Positions 53,801-64,000 of a stretch of DNA of 64,000 nt are shown in pieces (the stretch's first letter is position 1; each line of letters begins with the position of its first letter). The notes beneath the pieces are model-generated. The model made no database searches. It saw only the letters and a list, made by a program, of their open reading frames with translations, and was not told the DNA's origin. The DNA comes from Aplysia californica (lineage: Eukaryota > Mollusca > Gastropoda > Aplysiida > Aplysiidae). A program made the position numbers and the translations under genes. Location of the stretch: contig NW_004797885.1 of the NCBI RefSeq assembly GCF_000002075.1, positions 117,229-181,228 of the forward strand, read 5' to 3'.

Positions 53801-56800
53801 CGTTTAAAATACTGTAGTCGCTAGATGTACTTGTGTCCTATGTAATACTGAATGGTTTGTGCTAAAATTTATGGTGTTTTGTTTTTTTTACTTTTTTTCA
53901 ACTCAATAGTAAACGTTTCCAAGTAAACTCGGTAGGGAATAATATTGAAGAGTTACATTCATTTTCCTACTTACTTATTCCTTGATGCTGTGTTATACAA
54001 ATCTGTGCTAAAGTTCACCCTATAAGTCTGAAAACAGACTTATCGTTCTTTAGCTTTCAATAGCCGCTCTCATGTTTTGCTTTTTCTCTTGTCCACATGT
54101 TTTCATCTATTTTTCTTTATCCACACTGTGATATGTGTGTTCTTTCAGCATTCTTTTACATGCACATGTGAGAGAATACTTACCATGCCACAGTCTGGTG
54201 CAGCACTGGTTTGAAAACCCGCAGAACCGCATGAACAAACAGTGTGCTCAGGTAGGTTCTAATGGATATTATATCTCAAAAGCAAATTCTAGATTGCTGG
54301 TTATAGCAACAGTAACAGTAACAATCAGTGTAAGTCCGAAATTCCTAAGTTCAAGGAAAACAGAGTGGGGGTGTGCCAGAGAATGGATCTATATAACTAT
54401 AACATGTGTTGCACCAACATCATATAACATAGTTTTCTTTTTATAAATTTGCACGATAAAACACATTATGCAAGACAATCTGCCAGGCAAAAAATAAAAC
54501 GTTCCCCAATTTGAGGCTGTTACAGTCGATATACAGTGGAATCCTGTTATAACGAGACGTAGGGGACCGGTGCGAAATGTCCGTTATACCAGGATTCTCG
54601 TTATAAGGAATCCAGTAATAAATTCAATGGAAGTAATAAAGTAGGCCTAATCTATGCGTTTGGTGTTTATATTTCTTTTTGTTATCTACCCTGATGAAGA
54701 CATTGTTCAACATGACCTCTAGGTCTTACTTGATCAAAAATCGAATCGGTTTCTTTTTCAAGCGCAAGCGATGTTGACAGCACGGCGTTGGCGATCAGAA
54801 AGAATGCGCTCTGGGCAAACTCGCCCGCTGTGTTGTCCCCCAACCCACCACACCCCGTTGTGTATTTCGTCTGCTTGCGCACGTTACTACACATTCACTC
54901 CATCCATCACAGCATTGTAACCTCTCTATCCCCGCATCGGAGAAGTGAGGGCATGGGTAGTGGTAGGCCTGGATAATCTAGACTAGGCTGGCCTATCACA
55001 CGATGCGTTCTGCTTGTCTGCGCTTACCACACCCTCCCCACTCATTCGCTCCGGCCTTCATTGTTGGCAAACGTGGGCTCTCCTATTCTTTGTTTCACTC
55101 AAGGAGTTGATGTAAGGTCCTATGTTTCGCTAGATCACAAACAAGTTTCTCAACTGGCAAGGTTTATATGTATAACTGGCCTGTGCGCTGTGCACAGCAG
55201 CAGCAATATTCCGCTATAACCGACTCCTGTGTTTGTCTGATTGCACTACAGCAGTATTTTATTTACAAAGATAAAGAAGGTAAAAAAATGGGGTTTTAGA
55301 ATAGTGTCTTTATAACAGACTTCTCTTTGTTTCAGGACTCGTTATAAGTGGACTCCACTGTAGTAATATTATATTAATTATAAAGATCAAGTGCATCTTT
55401 TGGCATGCATATAAGAACCACAATGAAAAAACTATCAGTCTTAAAAAGGAAGTGATTTAAATAAATTATTTTCTGTAACATGTGCGCTTCTTCCATGGCG
55501 ATCTCTTAGAAACTGTCAAACCGAACAATAAGCTCAGTCCTGAAATAAAAACCTTTTAAAAAAAAAATCACAATAGAAACACAACTAATGTCATTGTATT
55601 CTGAATGTTGAAATTTCTCTAAACTTGATCGTTTTTCAATTGCTCTCTTCATATTATTGTTTTAAAAGTGTCTGTTAAGACCAAAGTTTTCAAGAGCATA
55701 TATATGTTTTATGAATGAGTACATATGGTAAAAATTTGTCATAGTGTTTTAGTTTATGTGCTTTTTTTTGTTTTTTACATAAAATTAGTAAAGAAAACAT
55801 GAATTAACTTCAATTAAGATACCTTGGGACAGGCTGATGATTTCTATATATTCCTACCAGTAGTACTAGTAGTAGGACTATTGGTTTATGTGGTTGTATT
55901 TTCACCATGAATGTGTGTCACGATGTGGTGGAATCAGGCACTCCTCAATTTTTAGACATGTGGAGTTTTTCTGTCCCCGTGGTTTTATGCACCTCGCATA
56001 ATTTGACCTAATTTGATAATTTTTTGCCTAATTTCTGATTATTTTCCTTTATCGTTCTTTGTTCAAATTAACAGAATCGCATAATTTCACGTTTTTTGGG
56101 CTCAGTTTGCATAATTTTAGAATTTCTTTTGCATAAAACTGAGGGGACATGTTTTTGGTATCATCTTAGCTTGTTCATTTGTCTTGCTTTCGATGAAAAA
56201 AAATACCCATCCATTTTGAAGAAAAGTTGAGATATTTGTGGTTAAATGGGGTGAGGATAGCCTGGTTTCAGAGGTAAAATTAGCAAGAAAATGACCACCC
56301 AACTTTGGTGACTTCCTCAGCTTGAGAGACCTTAGAAACTGGAAATTTACATTTTCTGTGCCTTTAATAAACATGTTTTAGTAAAATCTCTTCAAAAATA
56401 TGTTTTAAGTGGATGTAACAGGTGTTGGGCCTAAAAACAAATTTTGTAAAAAATGTCAAACCGGTCTAAAAATGTCTATTCTAGGATTTCTTTATTTTGA
56501 CGGGTGCCTCATTTCACTGTCCCCGTGGTTTTATGCACCCAGCATAATTTTGCAAAATTTGATCATTTTTTGCATAATTTCTGATTATTTTCTTTTATCA
56601 TTCTTTGTTAAAATTAACAGAATCGCATAATTTCACATTTTTGGGCTCAGTTTGCATAATTTCAAAATTTTTCTTGCAGAAAACAACGGGGACAGATTTC
56701 ACCACGAAGTCTCTTTTTTTTTTTTGCAAACTGATAATTTTTTATAAAAAGAAAAAAATAGAAATATAGATAATATACATGATATTCTATTCTATTTCAT

Positions 56801-59428
56801 TGATGAAAATGTTTCAAAACTGTCCATATTATTACAACTTTTTTTTTTCGGAAATGTATTTTTTGTGACAGTTTTTTTTTTTTTTTAATGTCCCAGGTTT
56901 TAAGTGTATTTCTAATTGTCTGTCCAAGGTAATACGGATATTTGCCAGTCACATTTTGCATCCAACTGGCTGTGTGGAAGCCTTGAAAGAACTGGTCGAG
57001 AATTGTCCTTCTTTGTCCGAGCGAGAGAAAGAATTGCTTTTGCAACTTCCTCAGGTCTGTGTTTCAATTGTAATGTTTATTGTATCTGCTGGGGAAGGGG
57101 GTTTGTTCCAGATAAAGAAATCCTATCTTTTATTTAAGAAGTCAAAGGGGGCATTTTTATACCAGAGTAGTAGTGAGTACAGTATCCATACATAAGATCC
57201 TGCCACCTGACATCTTTTTATTATTATCCCGGAGAGGAGAGTTTATTTCAAATAGAGACTACTGTAAATAGAAAAGAATTGGGATTCTTTCTCCTTTTGT
57301 TGAATGCAAAATTCAGTTCAGTGCGAGTTGTGTATAAGTATAAGATCACACTGGAGTCACTCCTTTTGATATTAATGATAAAGTTCCATTATCCTGACTC
57401 AAACATGGGTTGGTTTCTACTCAGTTTGGCCTATGATGCTATTTAGTTTATTCTAAGCTTCAACATTTTCCTGATTCCTGGAAACCAGGATCTTAGGTAG
57501 AGACGATTAGAGTAGAAATATAGACCTCATGGATAAAATCCTATAAGAGATGGATGTTGAATCATGCCTAGATCCTGCCTTGTTTAATTTAATTTTACAT
57601 AGTGTTGAGAGATAAAGTTAAAGTGTAAGGGTTTAACATCTCTATTAATATTAATACGATTAGGTTATTTAAGTGGCGGGAATTTCGAATTTAACATCTG
57701 TCACCAGCTTAGCTGAACTAAATGGATTGAGAGCCTTCAAACTAAAAAAAAAAAGCAACCCGAGTTCAAGAATATCCAGCCTGGGATTCATAACAGGGCC
57801 ATCTGCTTTATAGCCCAGCCTGAGACCAACTGAACTAATGGAACTCCCTGGTGTAGAGATGGTTGTTATTCAAATGCATACACCTAAAATAAAAAAGCTC
57901 TTATAGTTTTTTACAACAACTACAGTTGGCCTTACTTGTGTTGAACTTCGGGCAAGTTGATCTTTTTCTCAGGTCCCAGCTCCTCTTCTTCTTTACATAT
58001 CCCAATGGTTATGTTGAACTTCGGATCAATTTATCTTTTTTCATTCCCCTGATGACATCAACTCATCCGTAGTCGACCGTACCTTATGTATATATAATAT
58101 ATTATCATTAGTGAAATCTAGAAACCACTGTGACTTTGGTGATGACCATGGTAGAACAAATGTTCTGTTTCATTTCAGAGCGGGAGATTTAACAACGCAG
58201 AGCGACTTGGCGCAACAGAACCTCTGGTCTGCCCAAATAGAATCGTTCCGTCACATGTTGGGTCTTCGGTTGTGGCACAAAGCACGGACGATTGGTCTGA
58301 CGAGTTTGGTGGAGAAGATCGAACTGGAGGTGATCATACCACTGATGGTGAAGGTCCTGAGAGACACGGAGATGGTTCTCTTTCTGGTAAGTTGTTTGGG
58401 TTGGGGTTTGTTTTGTTGTTGTTGTTTTTTTTTTTGGGGGGGGGGGTTCTTGTCTGTTTAGATTTGTTATGTTGTTCATAGTTTTAAAGTGAATTGAGCA
58501 CTTTTTCACTGGTGGTTGGAGGGCGCCTCTGGTAGGTCCTACTTCATTATTTTCCCTCTGTTGTTTCTGTCTGTCTGTCTTACTTCTTCCCAGCACTAAA
58601 TGACTATTGTTGTGTCAATGTGCTTCTCTTTACTCAAGGAAATGAGCACTTTTTAGTATTGTATTGTCTCTGCTGTACGACTTCATATTAACTACTTTGA
58701 CTTGCTTCTTCATTCCAGACTTCTGTCTCTTTATACTCCCCTCCAGCTGTATGTTGTGTATGCTGCAGTGAGTTTGAGGTCAAGCACATACTCAACATAC
58801 ATACGTAATATATTGACTTTGGCTGTTAGCTAGCAAAGATGTTAGGTTAGAGGGAGGTTATCTTTATTTTTATAAGCCATTAGATATATCAGCTGAGCTT
58901 CGTCTTTGTGGACAGCCAGTCTGTACCACAGTCTGTACCAGGGACCGGGTTGCCAGTGGGTCATTCAGAGAGACTATTTGTAGTAGGTATTAAAAGTAGC
59001 TTTTCAGAGTGCCAATTTGCAAATTATAGTGTAAAATTCACCAAGAAGGGGTCAACAAAACAAGAACAGGACTCGAAAGAAGTTGCTGAAATTGGTTGAT
59101 AAGCTTTTTTTTCTGGATCTTAAATATTGTAACATCTTTTTACGAAGTGGAAATAGGACTTCTTCAAAGCTTCAGAAACACAAGAATTGTGAGGGTTACT
59201 AGCTTGTATCAAGTGTTGCACCTCAGGTAGGCCAACATTCTTCTGATCCACTTTTTTACTTGAATTTTTTTATCTTTTTGTGCATGTGTATTTGTCTAGA
59301 TGTAATCGAGTACCTGTACCACCAAGTGACCAGTTTTCTCAAGGCTCGACTAAGACCATGGCATCAGAGAATTGGGCTTCTGCTCATGGCCGTCTTCGCT
59401 GTTCTGAGTTTGATGCATTCTCAAACAG
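50840..59428 (+). CDS. PEX26: peroxisome assembly protein 26 (tail-anchored PEX1-PEX6 docking factor), C-terminus unresolved
   Basis: PEX26 anchors the PEX1-PEX6 AAA ATPase on the peroxisome membrane so that PEX5 can be recycled. Coding exons are 50840-50964, 51570-51710, 54149-54251, 56929-57054, 58179-58386 and 59300-59428, giving 277 residues plus one base (human 305). ATG 50840 has A at -3 and G at +4. Matches to human PEX26 are LGIQALAETNLWDHAVSFI (VGIQALAEMDRWQEVLSWV), PPRIIQVCILLHAHV (PPKVLELCILLYSKM), W..NPQNR (W..DPANQ) and HILHPTGCVEALKELV (RVLLPLGCLSEAEELV). Exon 5 encodes an acidic Gly/Asp-rich linker. Exon 6 ends with basic KARLRPWHQR and a ~15-residue hydrophobic anchor GLLLMAVFAVLSLM. 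The final exon was not found. Read-through of the last donor would stop after five residues at 59443-59445. Exon 4 uses an unusual AAG acceptor. The alternative frame in exon 5 is also open but runs into a stop when joined to exon 6. Confidence 0.9.
51905..52200. repeat. CpG-rich block in a PEX26 intron (first of two)
   Basis: Many CG dinucleotides (GGCCTCGCGGGC, CCTCGCGGTCGGAATGCG, CTTCGCGGAGCGAGCGATG) stand out from A+T-rich flanks. A 102-codon - strand open frame has no recognisable motif. It could be a transposon fragment or an imported sequence. Confidence 0.45.
52430..52530. repeat. GC-rich block in a PEX26 intron (second of two)
   Basis: CTCGCCGCGGGGGCCGG and CGGCGCCGGCCGGG palindromes, preceded by CCCGCACGCGGGG. 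It may be the other end of the element at 51905. Confidence 0.45.
53725..53756. repeat. (TG)n microsatellite
   Basis: TGTATG then TG repeat in the second coding intron of PEX26. Confidence 0.85.
54534..55360. mobile_element. pogo-like non-autonomous DNA transposon, 827 bp
   Basis: TA on both sides (54532-54533, 55361-55362). Ends are CAGTGGAATCCTGTTATAAC and GTTATAAGTGGACTCCACTG. The TIR style (CAGTGGA..CC..TTATAAC) and TA duplication fit the pogo/Tigger branch of Tc1/mariner. No intact transposase was seen. It lies in PEX26 intron 3. Confidence 0.8.
55971..56150. mobile_element. MITE family M2, copy 1
   Basis: Starts CTGTCCCCGTGGTTTTATGC and ends GCATAAAACTGAGGGGACAT, its near inverse. 180 bp, flanked by GTTTTT on both sides, inside the M1 copy. 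Confidence 0.85.
56517..56695. mobile_element. MITE family M2, copy 2
   Basis: Starts CTGTCCCCGTGGTTTTATGC and ends GCAGAAAACAACGGGGACAG. 179 bp, flanked by ATTTCA on both sides. It is inserted in the right inverted repeat of the M1 copy and is very similar to copy 1. Confidence 0.88.
57755..57850 (-). mobile_element. tRNA-like SINE head, diverged
   Basis: The reverse strand reads TTAGTTCAGTTGGTCTCAGG (A-box-like) and GTTATGAATCCCAGGC (B-box-like). It then has a T run and unique sequence. Confidence 0.45.
58509..58640 (+). mobile_element. SINE family B copy
   Basis: GGTGGTTGGAGGGCGCCTCT, GGTAGGTCCTACTTC, CACTAAATGACTATTG and GCTTCTCTTTACTCAA match the other two copies. It begins 122 bases after the donor of PEX26 exon 5. 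Confidence 0.75.
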
Positions 59429-59898
59429 GTAGGCAGTCTTTATAATTATAAGTACCGCACTAATACAATAGTTGTAAAAATAATAAGCTTACCTTTTCTC
59501 CAGACAGGCCATTGTTTACCCCATTCTTATAATGTTCAGGCAAAAAAAGCACAAATTACTTTATAATGAGTCTGTCACTTTATCTCCTTGTGGATTGGAG
59601 GTTATTTTTTCAAATTAACAGAATGCTGTTGAAGGATGTGATTAGTATTGTTTTTATTTTTTATTTTAATGATATTTAAATTCTTTCAGCATTTGTGTCA
59701 GTGTTACTGTTACTTACTAGCTTTCAGTTATCTTAGTTTTAGATTCTTTTTCTTCTAAAACTAAAAGTTTTTTCTCAATCATTCTCAGTTACAGGTTGTG
59801 AGGCAGCGGGATGAAATCTGGCACTTGTCAAAATAATGAAATCAAAGAAACAGGCATTTTTCTGGCTAACGTGCAATTTTTTATTTTTTTTTGGAGTG

Positions 59899-62800
59899 CT
59901 TATTTAGGCCACATATGGCCTAGATAAGGTCACCCCCCCCCCCCCACACACACACACACCTAACATTATTTAGGCCACCTGTGGCCTAAATAAGATTTCC
60001 CCCTCCCCGGAACATTATTAAGGCCACATATATATGCTCAAACTACCCTTTTCACGCTACTGAGTTCATTCCACTTTCATAATGGTGTACCTTTCTCATT
60101 TAGTACAGTTTTGTCTCAGTGTACAACTTATAAATCATAATCATAATGAAAATTGTAAGAACAAAGCACAATACGCAAAATTTTGCTCAATCCCAATGGT
60201 TTGAATGAGGGCCAGATTTTTCTTTCATGGATTGGCAAACCATTTTGGCACACTTTGGTCAAGTGAAAAGATCAAATCCTCCGAATGGACTTTCGGGTAA
60301 AATTTGGTGTACAAAAAGTGTGTACACAAACAACATACCTGAGTCAAAGTTACACTATCTTTGCCTGTGTAGCGCTCTCTTGTACTGTCTCGTAGTAGTA
60401 GTAGTAGGCAGTTTAGTGAACATGCACGCGGTAGGCCGAATTGGCCTCGATACGCCGTGGAGACTTTTGTGATCGGCCATGAAGCATCATGTTTTGATGG
60501 GTCTAAACAATTGTATTGTTAATCGCACTGCCACATCCGACAGGCCTACATCTTTTTAAAAGGAACAGAAAGATCATCAAAATGGTGGTCTTCGCGAGAA
60601 AATCGATTCTCTAGAACTGGAAGTATTAAAATTTGCTTCTGAAAACAAGGCAATTTTTACAACGCGATGAAATAAAAACTACTGGCTGTGTTATCCTGTA
60701 ATATAAATTATGAAACTTCAAGACGTATTATTATTTTCCAACATCTTTTGACGCCTCAGCTGTATAGGTTGAAGTTTTCACAACGCTAATAGGCTAGGGC
60801 TTTCCGTAAAAATCCCTATCTCTACAAAAGCCGAACGTCCGAATCGACCGGTCAGCGACCCGGGCATCCCACTCTCCCCTGCACACTGTGATAATGTATT
60901 GGATCGGCATCGCATTATTCAACTATTAATACGTGCGGCTATGGCAATTTTGATGTACTGACTGACAAAACAATTCAGTTTTGTTTTTATTTTACGATAT
61001 ATTTGACTTTTGGATAGTGCAGGTGATAGCTAAATCTAGATTCCCTGTCTAGAATCAGTAAGTAGACCTAGGCTAGAAGAAGCACCCAGAGAGCCTACAA
61101 CGGCTAGATCTAACTTATTGCTATGCCTTTGGGCTTTGGAATTGAAATAAAATGAATTGCACAGTTCTAGTTAACTTTAGATTCAGCATTTAATTTAACT
61201 ATATTTTCCAGAGTTAATAATAACAAATTTCACCATAACAATCACTTTAACTTTTATTAGATACAACTTTTTCCCCCAAATTCTGTTTTGAGCAAACTTA
61301 CTAGATTCTAGAAGAGAACAGAGAATATGTATGATAAGCATCTGCTCAGTCTTTCAGTAGGCTACAGAATTATTTTATGTTATTATTTTGTGGATATTTT
61401 TACATGATCGAATTGTGCCATTTTCTTTGATAAGAATAGCATTAGCAGTGGACTTTTTAGACAGCAAGTCTCTGACTCAATATTTTTTGTTAAATTGTGC
61501 TAATCAATGAAAATTGCTAATTGATAATAACTGAAATCAACTGTTGTCATGAATAGTGAAGAAAAATGTGTGAAAAAAAAGATATTGAGGTAGACTATAA
61601 TTTGTCCAGAAATTTGCCATTGCAAGTGAAGATCATAAGATGATTTTTTTTATTTTCTGGTCATCTTTCCGCGGTTTATCAAATGTTCCAGTGTGCCTAC
61701 TTCTATGTCTCTGAAGAACATTTTGCTTGATTTTATACTTGAAAGCATAAAATATAGTTTCACACAAATGTATGCACAAAACTTTGAAAAAAAAGAATAA
61801 GGAGCTGACTTATAGTCATTGGAATTTTTTTTTAAAGGAATCCGTTTTATATTGAGAAAAGCGCTAAAAACAAGTTTTGAAATTTTAAGAATGCCCATAA
61901 GATTAGGAAATTACTAGCTAGTTGGCTTACTCTTTAACAGTTAAGGAAAACAAAGAGAATGATGTAGGATTTGTCTAGAATGACCATTAGCAGTAAAGAA
62001 TATCCTTGCAGGTGATTTTTTAAATCACTCTGTACTGTACCTCTATTAGTATAAGTACAAAAAAATATATTTCTGTGACTTTGTAAAGAGGTGTTTTGCA
62101 GTGGTGTGCCTTCTATGTAAAATTCTCAACAAAATAAAGTACATTAATTTTGGACCATTTAATTAAGATAAACACTCCCGAACACAAAAACATTCACACA
62201 CTTACAGTACACACATTACACACACACTCACGCATCCTAACACTATTACATTTACTCTCTCTCTCCCACTGCAAACACACACACACTCTGTCTCTCTCAC
62301 ACACACACACACAACTCCTACCCTTTGTCCGCTTTTCATTCATAATCATTCCTCTATTTTGAAATAATCCCGCTCACAAAATAAAAGATCAGTAGAATCT
62401 CGATCTTGCGAATCCATGATTAGTTCTAGAAATCTACTTAACAAACAAACTGCTGTGTACACATGATCTAATGTAGTAGGACTAGCCTATCAGCATAACC
62501 ATGCCATGCCTTTCGAATCTGTTGTTTATCTCAAATCATCAAAATACAAAGACATTCAGTGTTGCCAGGTGGCAGTGTTACTCTAGATTCGGTTAACTAC
62601 ATCATGTTTGCCGGGATGATTCACACCAAAAAAAAAGAAAGAAATAAAATAAACAAACCACTTTTTTTTTCAAAAAAGTAAAAAAAATAAATTAAGAATA
62701 ACGATTTAGATAGAAGTTTAACTGGCAGAATGTCAAACCGAGTCTGCCCACCATCTTTTTTTTTTCTCTTATTTTTAAAACCTTACCCTAACACTAGGCG

Positions 62801-63076
62801 ATGTTAGGCTACACCCTGAAGTCCACCTATCCACTTTCGAAGAAAGTACACATTTATTAATAAATTCAGTACGGGTAATTCAGATATGTACCAACGGCAC
62901 AGGTTTTTAACTGCAGATTTGTAGATACAGAAAAGGACCTTAAATTGATACTAGATACATTACATGTCCTTCTGGGATGGAAGATGGATGTGAAGAGGGT
63001 TTCTTTCTCTCTATGTGGCCTAAATAAGGCCAGGTGGGGGGCAAGCTTATATAGGCCATATGTGGCCTAAATAAGG
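59899..63076. repeat. palindromic repeats bordering an insertion
   Basis: Near-perfect ~30-bp palindromes of the form CCTTATTTAGGCCA-CATATGGCCTAAATAAGG lie at 59899-59928, 59964-59994 and 63047-63076, with half units at about 60012 and 63011. They cluster at the two borders of the DNA that splits the M1 copy. Confidence 0.75.
62160..62320. repeat. (AC)n / (TC)n microsatellite
   Basis: Imperfect CA and CT repeats inside the 3.2-kb insertion. Confidence 0.85.
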
Positions 63077-64000
63077 TCACCCTCTTTTTTTTTTGCTTTT
63101 ACACCTTCTAGTTTCCAAGGACACTCATGCTTTTGAATTCACCGAACTTTGGGGACTATTTTCTCGTAAATTTTTACTCTGAAACCAGGTGACCCCCACC
63201 TCCTTCATTCGCAAATATCTCAACTTTTATTCAAGATAAATGGGTATTTTTTTCATCAAAAGCAAGACAATTTATAACCAAGCTTTAAGTTGATGCCAAT
63301 AACTCTACATGCCCAAAAATTGACGAGAGCCTGATTCCACTGTGTCGTAACACATATGATATGGATAAACCCTTAGTGTCATTCAGTGAGCGTATGAATG
63401 ATGCAGTATGCAGTTCCTCTCTCACTCGGCCCAAGTGCCATGTTAATGCTTGGCATGCCTGCAGTTTTTGAATCAATATCTCCTTCAGTTTTACCATTAT
63501 GCATACAGCTGGCCCTGCGGAAAATTGCATTTTTGAAATAAAAAAATTGCAAGGTAAACTGCCTAAAAATTGCAACCTTCCCATCCCAGGCGCATTAATA
63601 CGCGTTTAACATAGTTTTAAAAAACATGACAATTTGAGTACCGGTAGCATAAAAGCAGAACAGCCTTTTAAAAAACCATGACCCACAGTACAAATTTTAT
63701 TAACATCATTTACTAGTACTAATAATTAGTAACAACACACAAGTACATTAACAATAAAATCATCCACCAAATATAATATAATACCGCGCGACCCAAAATA
63801 ACGGAACCCTCGGTTTTCGTAATAACTTTTAAATGAAGGCATAAAATTGACCAAATTTAGTAACCGCGAGTACTTGGTTCATGCAAAGATCTAGAAGTGT
63901 AGTATGTGGTTTAGGCTCTTTAAAAAAAATTGATGGGGGATTCAAACAACCTCTAAATGCAAAATTAGCTTATGCCTCAATCAATTCAGATCCTATTCTA

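Larger units (their letters stand above)
55915..56713. mobile_element. MITE family M1 copy interrupted by two M2 copies
   Basis: Left end TCACGATGTGGTGGAATCAG and right end TTTCACCACGAAGTCTC match the M1 ends at 35467-35898, in inverse orientation. Internal matches include AAAATACCCATCCATTTTG, GAGATATTTG and CCTGGTTTCAGAGG. Two M2 elements sit inside it. Confidence 0.8.
59788..63351. mobile_element. MITE family M1 copy split by ~3.2 kb
   Basis: The left part (59788-59870) has CTGGCACTTGTCAAAATAAT and GAAATCAAAGAAACAGGC. The right part (63100-63351) has TCCAAGGACACTCATGC, CAAATATCTCAAC and GAGAGCCTGATTCCACTG. Both match the ends of the intact copy at 35467. Everything between entered later. 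Confidence 0.65.
59446..64000. other. PEX26 last intron or 3' flank, repeat filled
   Basis: No coding exon could be supported. Most of 59788-63351 is an old MITE copy split by a ~3.2-kb insertion with palindromic repeats at its borders, followed by A+T-rich DNA to the window end. If PEX26 has one more exon of 10-35 codons, it is here or beyond the window. Confidence 0.4.

Noticed and set aside
59788-59830. Possible last PEX26 exon starting after a CAG near 59788-59794
   Set aside because: The sequence is the inverted end of an M1 MITE shared with 35467-35898 and gives only about eight residues before a stop.

Overview
The window is animal nuclear DNA. It has spliced genes with GT-AG introns, about 60-65% A+T by eye, and many simple repeats, SINEs and MITE-like elements. 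Gene content (an LRRK2-type kinase, RPUSD3 and PEX26) together with the repeat style suggests a lophotrochozoan, most likely a gastropod mollusc. That assignment is an inference; nothing in the window names the species. I saw no bacterial-type gene, CRISPR array, rRNA or functional tRNA, and no virus-derived element that I can support.

Three host genes account for the coding sequence. (1) Positions 1-31587, + strand: the last 36 exons (about 1414 residues) of a LRRK2-like ROCO kinase, in the order LRR, Roc GTPase, COR, kinase, WD40. The 5' part of the gene lies outside the window. (2) Positions 46361-38064, - strand: a complete eight-exon gene for a 370-residue mitochondrial RluA-type pseudouridine-synthase-like protein, best matched to RPUSD3. 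(3) Positions 50799-59428, + strand: six coding exons of the peroxisomal tail-anchored factor PEX26, with the extreme C-terminus unresolved. LRRK2 and RPUSD3 are tail to tail, with candidate poly(A) signals only about 55 bp apart near 38 kb. RPUSD3 and PEX26 are head to head across about 4.4 kb.

The three genes have unrelated roles (endolysosomal/cytoskeletal kinase, mitochondrial RNA, peroxisome import), so I see no pathway shared by the neighbourhood. The intervening DNA is a dense archive of small transposons. It contains at least six MITE-like elements bounded by TTAA with different inverted ends, three pogo-like TA-flanked elements, and two MITE families with 6-bp target duplications, one nested twice inside the other. 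It also contains at least three SINE families and LINE relics in both orientations. Tandem arrays include a very uniform 27-bp minisatellite of about 31 copies inside a kinase-domain intron, a 26-bp minisatellite downstream of LRRK2, several long polypurine/polypyrimidine tracts, and a decayed tandem repeat containing the splice acceptor of the last LRRK2 exon.

The most useful observations are the following. The RPUSD3 protein carries a Lys where RluA enzymes have their catalytic Asp. There is a possible 30-residue cassette exon in the last WD40 blade. PEX26 has an in-frame exon whose acceptor is also a good donor sequence. A SINE tail sits 18 nt from an RPUSD3 exon. Two MITEs with clean target duplications are nested inside a third.
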